The position numbers and the translations under genes were made by a program. Source: Methanomassiliicoccaceae archaeon (lineage in GTDB: Archaea; Thermoplasmatota; Thermoplasmata; Methanomassiliicoccales; Methanomethylophilaceae). From it: a DNA stretch of 19,026 bases. The notes beneath the pieces are model-generated. The model was given only the letters and a program-made list of their open reading frames with translations, did no database searches and had not been told where the DNA came from. The stretch is from NCBI GenBank assembly GCA_009776695.1, contig WRNI01000003.1:13655-32680 (forward strand), given 5' to 3'. Of the stretch, positions 13,476 to 19,026 are shown piece after piece. Position 1 is the first letter of the stretch. The number at the start of each line of letters is the position of its first letter.

Positions 13476-13976
13476 ATGACACTGGTAAAAGGAACGCTGA
13501 CCGGAGAGGAAGCCATAGGTCTACTTAACATGAAGAAGGATATTGTCGGCACGACTGTCATTAAAGTGCATAACAACTTTACCATGGATCTTGAATCTGA
13601 GGATCAGGCGGAGAAGTTCATTGTCAATTTTAACAAAGGCAACATAGCATTGAGATACACAGATCAGCTAAGGTGTCGCGTCAATATACCGCTTTTGCGG
13701 CTCGACGTAGGTGCCGGCAAACATGTGAACCCAAGGGTACTCTCGCCGTGCAGTCCCAGAGATCCATTCTATCATATACACGCGGACTGTGTCGGCAGGG
13801 TGTTCCTTCCTGGCGAGCCGCATATTCACTTCTACAGAGAAGGATACAATGACTGGTGGGCATACCCTCCGGAAGGATTCACAGACATGAGCGACGCAGC
13901 GAAGACAACAGTTGAGTTCTTGGGCAAATGTAATGTATCAAATCTGCCATCTATACAAAGAGCGTTGTTCCCATGA
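13476..13976 (+). CDS. DUF6978-like protein, first gene of a two-gene module
   Basis: 166 residues from ATG 13476. The C-terminal two thirds match the pattern I know from DUF6978 proteins: LLRLDVGAGKHVNP at 73-86, then PHIHFYREGYNDWWAYP at 115-131, that is RLD-x-H-x-NP and H-x-H-x-Y-x-EG-x-WAYP. The paired histidines suggest a metal or nucleotide site. Between the motifs lie about 25 residues, with CSPRDPFYHIHADC at 92-105, that look longer than usual. ATG 13446 would add ten residues. Composition is AT-richer than the hdr genes (about 40% G+C in a 60-base hand count versus about 63%), and codons such as AGA and TTA are common. The stop overlaps the next start by 4 bases. Function is unknown. 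Confidence 0.7.
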   Translation: MTLVKGTLTGEEAIGLLNMKKDIVGTTVIKVHNNFTMDLESEDQAEKFIVNFNKGNIALRYTDQLRCRVNIPLLRLDVGAGKHVNPRVLSPCSPRDPFYHIHADCVGRVFLPGEPHIHFYREGYNDWWAYPPEGFTDMSDAAKTTVEFLGKCNVSNLPSIQRALFP

Positions 13977-14740
13977 TGACCACCAACGAATCATCAGATC
14001 TGATAGATGAATACGTGAAATGGATAAAGGACAATACCGTTCTGAAGACCGTCAGTTCCGGGTGGACCGAGATAAACACGCCGTTCCTTGACAGGCACAA
14101 TGACGGAATACAGATATATGTTAGGAAGGTCGGAGATAAACTGGAGCTTACTGACGACGGATATACCCTGTCTGATCTAGAGATGTCCGGCTGCGAGTTG
14201 AAATCAGAGAAACAGAAGTCATTTTTGGAGAGTATCATCAATTCCAACAGCATAAGGAATAATGGCGGAACACTGAGCATATCCGTTCTTCCAGAGGACT
14301 TCCCGGCCAGGAAGACGGAATTCATAACCGCATTGCAGAAGATCGGCGGTCTGTACCTGACATCGCGCAGCATCGTGCAGTCGTTCTTCTCAGACGAGGT
14401 CGCCCTGTGGTTAGAATCAAAGAACAAGTATCCTCTCAGAGATTATAGTGTGGTCGGCAATAACGGAGTCAGGTATGACATAGACTTCCTATTCCCTAAA
14501 AAGGACAGAGATTCTTCGGAGACCGTCCTTCAGGCGATACGCGATCCTGATAAGAATAATGTGTCATTTCACGCTCTGATGAGAAGAGAGATACGTAAAG
14601 ATCTGGACATTTACCTGATGCTCCAGGACGAGGGGCTCGGAGAGAGGAAATATAAGGAATTGAGCAGCATAGCCAAGACCAACGACCTAGGGATCATACG
14701 TTGGTCGGAGAAAGAGGATTATATCGGCATGCTCGCCTGA
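13973..14740 (+). CDS. DUF1828 / DUF1829 protein, second gene of the two-gene module
   Basis: 255 residues, soluble, with no transmembrane segment. The N-terminal half has the DUF1828 signature: an IQIYVRKVGDKLELTDDGYTL stretch (46-66, centred on DDG) followed by the 'L-x-x-x-G' turn. The C-terminal half (about 150-250) matches DUF1829, with YDIDFLFPKKDR and a long helical end. ATGA (13973-13976) overlaps the stop of the DUF6978-like gene, so the two are made together. DUF1828-DUF1829 proteins occur mostly in bacteria, often on mobile or phage-linked DNA. Here 60-base hand counts give 38-45% G+C, below the 55-63% of neighbouring genes. A defence or toxin-antitoxin role is possible but unproven. 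Confidence 0.72.
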   Translation: MMTTNESSDLIDEYVKWIKDNTVLKTVSSGWTEINTPFLDRHNDGIQIYVRKVGDKLELTDDGYTLSDLEMSGCELKSEKQKSFLESIINSNSIRNNGGTLSISVLPEDFPARKTEFITALQKIGGLYLTSRSIVQSFFSDEVALWLESKNKYPLRDYSVVGNNGVRYDIDFLFPKKDRDSSETVLQAIRDPDKNNVSFHALMRREIRKDLDIYLMLQDEGLGERKYKELSSIAKTNDLGIIRWSEKEDYIGMLA

Positions 14741-14768
14741 TGAGTGCGGATGTGCTTTGCGGCGATGC

Positions 14769-14879
14769 TCATTCCTTCAGCAGGTTGTCAGAGTATCCCT
14801 GTATAATGCGGTATTCGTCACCGCATGTAACACAGACCGCCACGCAGATCCTCTGACAGACCGCGTGTATGCGGGTCAT
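14769..14879 (-). CDS. Very small cysteine-rich ORF or gene remnant
   Basis: A 36-residue ORF from ATG 14879 to TGA, with four cysteines in a C-x3-C-x3-C-x2-C arrangement (residues 8, 12, 16 and 19) and an ordinary-looking C-terminus (YRIIQGYSDNLLKE). Its ATG overlaps, as ATGA (14876-14879), the stop of an upstream open frame that ends DRLKLIAADDLFDI but has no start codon in its 32 codons. The two together look like a broken gene or a frameshift relic; the smaller could also be a true zinc-binding microprotein. No ribosome binding site is clear. Confidence 0.3.
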   Translation of the reverse strand: MTRIHAVCQRICVAVCVTCGDEYRIIQGYSDNLLKE

Positions 14880-14925
14880 ATATCGAAGAGATCGTCCGCG
14901 GCGATAAGCTTCAGCCTGTCATTCC

Positions 14926-15025
14926 CGTCCGCTTCCGATCGCGGACGCGGTGAAGCCCGATTTTGAAAAAATTTTCAAGAACATAAGATGGCGGAATATC
15001 AAAAGGTAAGGATGCCGCAGCATCC
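14926..15025. repeat. Hairpins and palindrome in the intergenic region
   Basis: CGTCCGC (14926-14932) pairs with GCGGACG (14941-14947) around an 8-base loop. TTGAAAA-AA-TTTTCAA is a palindrome at 14963-14978. GGATGC (15010-15015) pairs with GCATCC (15020-15025) around CGCA. The last would act on the minus strand as a second stop signal behind the surface-protein gene. I see no other features in 14741-15164 beyond the small ORF and the terminator. Confidence 0.5.
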
Positions 15026-15075
15026 CGACCCGTGCGCACCGCAGGATACGGGAATGAAAAATATGAAAGAAAGGA

Positions 15076-15098
15076 GGGAGCAGTTACGGGCTGCTCCC
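15076..15098 (-). terminator. Hairpin terminator of the surface-protein gene
   Basis: GGGAGCAG (15076-15083) and CTGCTCCC (15091-15098) form a perfect 8-bp stem with a 7-base loop. Read on the minus strand it is followed by a pyrimidine-rich tract (TCCTTTCTTTC). It lies 67 bases past the stop of the surface protein. Confidence 0.7.
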
Positions 15099-15164
15099 TG
15101 TTTGCCGCGGCCGTTCTTACTTCCGTCCGCGTCCGTTTTATCCGTTGCTTACAGATTCGCGGTC

Positions 15165-18100
15165 TTACGGCCTCCTTATGAGCACGAAGATGGCCAACGC
15201 CGCCAACGCCAATATCGCGACCGCCGCGGCTATCGCCACGGCGCCCTCGTCGGTAGCACTGACATTCGCGTTGGCGCTTCCGTTACCGTTAACGTTACCG
15301 CTTCCGTTTCCGTTGCCGCCATCTCCGTTGCCGTTTCCGTTACCGTTTCCGTTACCGTCGCCCGTGCTTGCCGCAGAGACGGAAAGCGAGGTGAACGCGC
15401 TGCCGTCGCTGAAGATAAGCTCGACCACATGGTTCCCGTTAGAAAGCGTCGAAAGATATGACGGTTTGAACGTGACAACGGTGCTTCCTTCCGTGACGTC
15501 GTAGTCGGACGCGCCGATAAGGACGTTATCAACTTTCACGCCGATGAACTTGGAGAGTTCGCCGTTGCTTGTCACGGTAAGACCGTTCGGAGCGCCCTTC
15601 GTCCATCCGACAGTGCCGCCTTCGCTCAGTGTGTACGCTATCGGTTCGATCTCGCCGAACGATATCGTTATGTACGCGATCGTTCCCATGCCGTCGGTGA
15701 CGAGTATCGTGGCCTTGCCTGCTGTCGAGAACGAGATCGGTGTTCCGTATATCGTTCCGCTATAGGCATCGATGAGCAATCCTTCCGGAAGTCCGGATGC
15801 CGCGAACGCATACGGCAGCTTTCCGCCGGACACGCCGCCGTATACGGTAACGCCGTCTATCGCAACACCTGCCGTACCTGCCGGCAGATCATATCCGTCA
15901 TTGACGAACGTGAGCGGCGCCGGCGTATACGGTCCGCCGACGGATACGAACGGCATGCCGAAAGCTGATGTCCCTATAGAATCGATCTCGCTGTATGTCC
16001 TTCCGTCCGCCGCGGAATACCAGCCGTCATTGACGTCGGTCACGCTTATCATCCAGTAACGGTGATACTGATGAGCCTCGTCCAATATACCGTCGGTCGG
16101 TACGTTCCATCCTTCGTATGCCGTTCCCGCGAAGTTGACGTTGGCCAGGTACGCAACGTTCATCAGCGTGCCATTGTACGTCACGTTGCCTGAGACGCTG
16201 CTTACCGACATCCCGTACATTTTGAGCAATGCTTCACCCGGCGTCGGTCCCGTTAACGTTATCCATCCCGCCGTTGTGCCGTCATTGACGAAGAAGTTGT
16301 ATTCCTTCTCCTCAATATGCTTTCCGTAGATGAAGAGGACGCTGCTGTCGTTGTACCAAACGAGCTCGCCGTTCTGTCCGGACCTTATGGCGGTTGTGGC
16401 GTATTGGCCGACGCCCGCGCTTTCCAAGGTCATCATTATCCCCTCTGTCTGGCCCTGTTTGTCCTCGAACACGACTATCTCACTGCTGGCCGCATAGGGT
16501 ATGACGTAAAGATATACCGTATAGTCGTTCTCGGCGGTCGCATAACCCGTGTTCAGCACCATTCCGCCGTGAGTGTACTGCCCTTTGACGGAGTATATCA
16601 GCTCCATCGTGTCAACGTTGTAGACCTGAAGCTCGTCATTGGCGTTCACGTATCCGCGCCCGTTGTAAACGATGAACCCGGAAGAGTGCTTTTCGGTGCC
16701 GGTCGATGTGTATGATACCGTGTTCCGGTCGAACTTCCCGTCCGGGAGCAACTCGACCTTCACAATGCTGCCTTTGATCGGGTTCGTGCTGCCGAACAGG
16801 CCGGACGTGTACGTCGTCAGATAAACGTAACCGTCGTAGTAAGTAAGCCAGCCGTCGTCCAGAAGATGTCCGGCCACTTTGTCAAGCGTTATCGTATCGA
16901 TCTTAGCTCCCGTGGCCATGCTGAATGACGTTATCTTCCTGTCGGGGGATGAGGCGGACGCCTCGATGATGAAGAAGTACCCGTCGCCGTATGCGAGGCC
17001 TCCGTAATCATCCGGGACGTACCTGCTGTACGACACCGTCCATTCCACCTGACTTGTCCCGGCCTCCCTGTCCACAGTGAACTTGACCGCCGTTGTATCG
17101 CCGAAACCGTAGTACGCTCCGTCCGTGTAGATAAGATATCTTATCCCGTTCGGCACATCGGCCACATAGTTAAGGTCCAGGTCATATGCCTTGCCCGTTG
17201 TCATGAACAGGCCGTTCGCGTACTGGAAGCCGGTAGTCAGATCTGTCACTTCCATCTTCCCGAACAGGGTGCCGTCGTAGATGCTCACCTTGTAGAACGT
17301 AAAGTACGAACGTAAGTACAGATAGTCCCCCACGATGAGAGATCCGCGGGGCATCGCCGTGTAGTAAGAGGTCAGATCGCCGGCCAGCGGGTCTATCTCC
17401 TGTCCCCAGAACCAATACTTCTCGTAATCATCGGGAAGTATGGTCTCGGTGTCTACGGTGTACGAATACCCGGTTGAGTAGTATCTCAGGCCGACAGTAA
17501 CGTCAGTGTCGCCGTTCAGGGATATTACGAATGTATCTGACCCGTACATCACCTTTCCGTTAACATTCCAGTATATCACCTCATAGCCGTAATTCATTAC
17601 AGCTTTCAGCTTCAGTACTGTGCCCGCGGGCACGGACATTCCCGACACGATCTCCGTTCCCGTCGGGGAATAGGCGATGATGGTGCCGTGCGCCGTGCTC
17701 ATTGTTACCGTGTACCTGTCCGCCGTCCATCCTCCGTACAGCGTCATATCTGACGTTATCGGGGAGCCGATATCGAACCTGTTTATCATATCCGCGTCAG
17801 TATACCATCCGTCGAATGCGACGCCGTTGTCCGGGCCGAATGCCGGTATGGTTGAGTCCGGCACCGGGGTCCCGGCGGTCACGGTGACAGGGAATACGGA
17901 CACGCCGTTATCGAACGTCACCTCAAAGGACGATACGGGAACGATGCCCGTGACGGATATCACGGTGTCGCCCGTCAGTGTTATGGAATATCTGTTATCA
18001 TAGTACGGAACTATCGGGGAGCCGTTCGCCGTCACGGTCATTCCGGATGCGTCATACATCGGACCGACGATTATCTCGAACGAATATGTGCTGCTGTACC

Positions 18101-19026
18101 TTTTGGATCCGCTTATCTCCGCCAGTGTGAAGAAGTCCCCTGTTGAGGATACGGTGCATATGAAATATTCGACGGAGACCGTCACGCTCATTATGCTCTC
18201 CTTTTCTTCCGTGATGTTCAGCACATAATTCCCCGATCCCTCGTCGATAAGTTCGAAGGAGGCCCCGCTGACCAGCACCCTGAGAGAATCCTTGTCGTAG
18301 TCAGGGTCCGTTACGCGGAAGATCAGCTGCGGGCCGTCCGTGCAGTCGCCGATCTCTTTTTCGAACCCGCTGCCCGATATCAGCAGCAGGTTGCCCTCGT
18401 CCGTCACGATGAACCTTTCCACCGTTAGCTTGCTGCTGAACTTCGATAGGTCCTTGCTGTAGTCGAACGGAACGTACATCGTACCGCGGCTAATTGCGTT
18501 GGCGGCTATTGTGCTCAGCGAGGCATCGCACTCGAATATGATCGTTTGCAGATTGAGGTTCGAGAATGCCAACACGCCCATGGTGGTCATGTTCGGCCCC
18601 AGCCACAGAAATTCGATCGATGTGCACTGCGAGAACGCCGACTGACCGACGGACGTTACGTCCGGACCGAGGATCACCGAGACAAGCTCTGTGCACCCCC
18701 TGAACGCATAGTTGTCTATCGTCCCCGCTCTCATATCAAGATAATAAAGCGATACGCAGTTCCAGAACGCACGTTGGCCGATGGCCGCAGAGTCCAGTGA
18801 TATTGTGCCCTCGAGCGATCCGCATTCGTAGAACGCATAGCTGCCGACGGATGTGACACCGACGGGTATCGTCATCAGTCTGAGCGCGGTGCACCCGTAG
18901 AATGCATAGCCCCCTATCGTTTCCAGCTGAGTGCCGGCAGGCAGGACGACCTCGGTCAGGTCGGTGCACTCGTAGAATGCATAGCCCCCTATCGTTTCCA
19001 GCCCGGCAGGCAGGACGACCTCGGTC
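15165..19026 (-). CDS. Giant multi-domain surface protein: BspA leucine-rich repeats, InlB B-repeat, beta-rich domains and C-terminal anchor; 5' end outside window
   Basis: The frame is open to the right edge, giving about 1,286 residues; an ATG at 18875 is internal. Numbering from that ATG, domains run as follows. Upstream and to about 150: eight or so BspA-type LRR_5 repeats of about 23 residues (pattern 'LETIGGYAFYxCTxL'). About 300-460: a Listeria-Bacteroides InlB B-repeat (FDGWYTD...LYGGWTADRYTV) and a second divergent copy. About 480-860: a long beta-rich region with repeated Tyr/Gly/Asp strands that looks like a propeller. About 855-980: a DUF4430-like segment. About 985-1080: a He_PIG/cadherin-like Ig fold (GLPEGLLIDAYSGTIYGTP). 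Then another Ig-like domain, an Asn/Gly linker (about 1167-1205), a transmembrane helix and a short basic tail (RRP). It is therefore membrane-anchored with the bulk outside, probably for adhesion. Confidence 0.85.
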   Translation of the reverse strand, partial: TEVVLPAGLETIGGYAFYECTDLTEVVLPAGTQLETIGGYAFYGCTALRLMTIPVGVTSVGSYAFYECGSLEGTISLDSAAIGQRAFWNCVSLYYLDMRAGTIDNYAFRGCTELVSVILGPDVTSVGQSAFSQCTSIEFLWLGPNMTTMGVLAFSNLNLQTIIFECDASLSTIAANAISRGTMYVPFDYSKDLSKFSSKLTVERFIVTDEGNLLLISGSGFEKEIGDCTDGPQLIFRVTDPDYDKDSLRVLVSGASFELIDEGSGNYVLNITEEKESIMSVTVSVEYFICTVSSTGDFFTLAEISGSKRYSSTYSFEIIVGPMYDASGMTVTANGSPIVPYYDNRYSITLTGDTVISVTGIVPVSSFEVTFDNGVSVFPVTVTAGTPVPDSTIPAFGPDNGVAFDGWYTDADMINRFDIGSPITSDMTLYGGWTADRYTVTMSTAHGTIIAYSPTGTEIVSGMSVPAGTVLKLKAVMNYGYEVIYWNVNGKVMYGSDTFVISLNGDTDVTVGLRYYSTGYSYTVDTETILPDDYEKYWFWGQEIDPLAGDLTSYYTAMPRGSLIVGDYLYLRSYFTFYKVSIYDGTLFGKMEVTDLTTGFQYANGLFMTTGKAYDLDLNYVADVPNGIRYLIYTDGAYYGFGDTTAVKFTVDREAGTSQVEWTVSYSRYVPDDYGGLAYGDGYFFIIEASASSPDRKITSFSMATGAKIDTITLDKVAGHLLDDGWLTYYDGYVYLTTYTSGLFGSTNPIKGSIVKVELLPDGKFDRNTVSYTSTGTEKHSSGFIVYNGRGYVNANDELQVYNVDTMELIYSVKGQYTHGGMVLNTGYATAENDYTVYLYVIPYAASSEIVVFEDKQGQTEGIMMTLESAGVGQYATTAIRSGQNGELVWYNDSSVLFIYGKHIEEKEYNFFVNDGTTAGWITLTGPTPGEALLKMYGMSVSSVSGNVTYNGTLMNVAYLANVNFAGTAYEGWNVPTDGILDEAHQYHRYWMISVTDVNDGWYSAADGRTYSEIDSIGTSAFGMPFVSVGGPYTPAPLTFVNDGYDLPAGTAGVAIDGVTVYGGVSGGKLPYAFAASGLPEGLLIDAYSGTIYGTPISFSTAGKATILVTDGMGTIAYITISFGEIEPIAYTLSEGGTVGWTKGAPNGLTVTSNGELSKFIGVKVDNVLIGASDYDVTEGSTVVTFKPSYLSTLSNGNHVVELIFSDGSAFTSLSVSAASTGDGNGNGNGNGNGDGGNGNGSGNVNGNGSANANVSATDEGAVAIAAAVAILALAALAIFVLIRRP
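15267..15365. repeat. Short tandem repeat encoding an Asn/Gly-rich linker
   Basis: Variants of a 6-base unit (CGTTNC on this strand, reading GGNAAC on the coding strand) repeat across about 100 bases and encode alternating Gly and Asn with a few Ser, Val and Asp. It links the ectodomain to the membrane helix and is a likely site of length variation by slippage. Confidence 0.7.
18896..19026. repeat. Two nearly identical leucine-rich repeat units in tandem
   Basis: The stretch starting CGTAGAATGCATAGCCCCCT occurs at about 18896 and again at about 18972, and each continues through a shared CCGGCAGGCAGGACGACCTC. Apart from a 6-base (two-codon) insertion in the first copy, the overlap is identical by eye. 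The other repeats of the gene match only in protein pattern. Confidence 0.85.

Noticed and set aside
14988..15461. 157-codon plus-strand open frame
   Set aside because: It runs through the terminator hairpin and antisense into the surface-protein gene. Its composition follows the repeat DNA rather than a protein.
1..19026. tRNA, rRNA, insertion sequence or integrase
   Set aside because: Looking through the gaps, I found no cloverleaf-like segment with a TTCRANY arm, no rRNA stretch, and no transposase or integrase reading frame. A short RNA gene could still be missed by eye.

Overview
The window reads as about 19 kb of the chromosome of a methanogenic archaeon. The main pointers are hdrC-hdrB (heterodisulfide reductase), a pyruvoyl-dependent arginine decarboxylase, a [NiFe]-hydrogenase-type maturation protease, a PAC2 protein, short archaeal TATA boxes, and several start codons about 25 bp downstream of a TATA element with no ribosome binding site (leaderless mRNAs). 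A bacterial-type zinc adenylate kinase, hdrCB without hdrA beside it, a very large BspA-type leucine-rich surface protein, and only one TAG among 21 stop codons fit a host-associated member of Methanomassiliicoccales, an order that decodes TAG as pyrrolysine. The order-level placement is an inference, because no rRNA or mcr gene is present.

Layout. 1-283: 3' end of a gene, probably a HAD-type phosphatase. 378-1388 (-): a small antitoxin-like protein and adenylate kinase, separated by an AT-rich spacer with a long hairpin. 1525-3559: a GlcD-like FAD oxidase tail-to-tail with an M50 membrane protease. 3637-6290 (+): a four-part PAPS-reductase-like Fe-S protein and a PrsW-like membrane protein. 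6291-7197 (-): pyruvoyl arginine decarboxylase overlapping a zinc-ribbon protein. 7250-7934 (-): a MNT-HEPN pair. 8026-10082: divergent PAC2 and M16 peptidase genes sharing one palindromic TATA box. 10067-11463: divergent hydrogenase maturation protease and a ModE-like regulator. 11464-11615: a repeat-rich spacer leading into hdrC-hdrB (11616-12955), which ends in a clear hairpin terminator. 13012-13329 (-): a small conserved cysteine protein (DUF6951-like). 13476-14740 (+): a DUF6978-like/DUF1828-DUF1829 pair, locally AT-richer than its neighbours and probably acquired. 14741-15164: mostly non-coding, with a small cysteine-rich ORF, hairpins and a terminator. 15165-19026 (-): the C-terminal 1,286 or so residues of a giant surface protein that runs off the window.

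How it fits together. HdrCB, the hydrogenase maturation protease and possibly GlcD belong to hydrogen- and disulfide-linked electron flow. Adenylate kinase, arginine decarboxylase, PAC2 and the peptidases are housekeeping. The MNT-HEPN pair, the DUF6978/DUF1828 pair and the solo antitoxin-like gene form the accessory layer, and they are the best candidates for an undescribed stress or defence function. The surface protein suggests adhesion to a host or to other cells. I saw no rRNA, tRNA, CRISPR array, insertion sequence or integrase.
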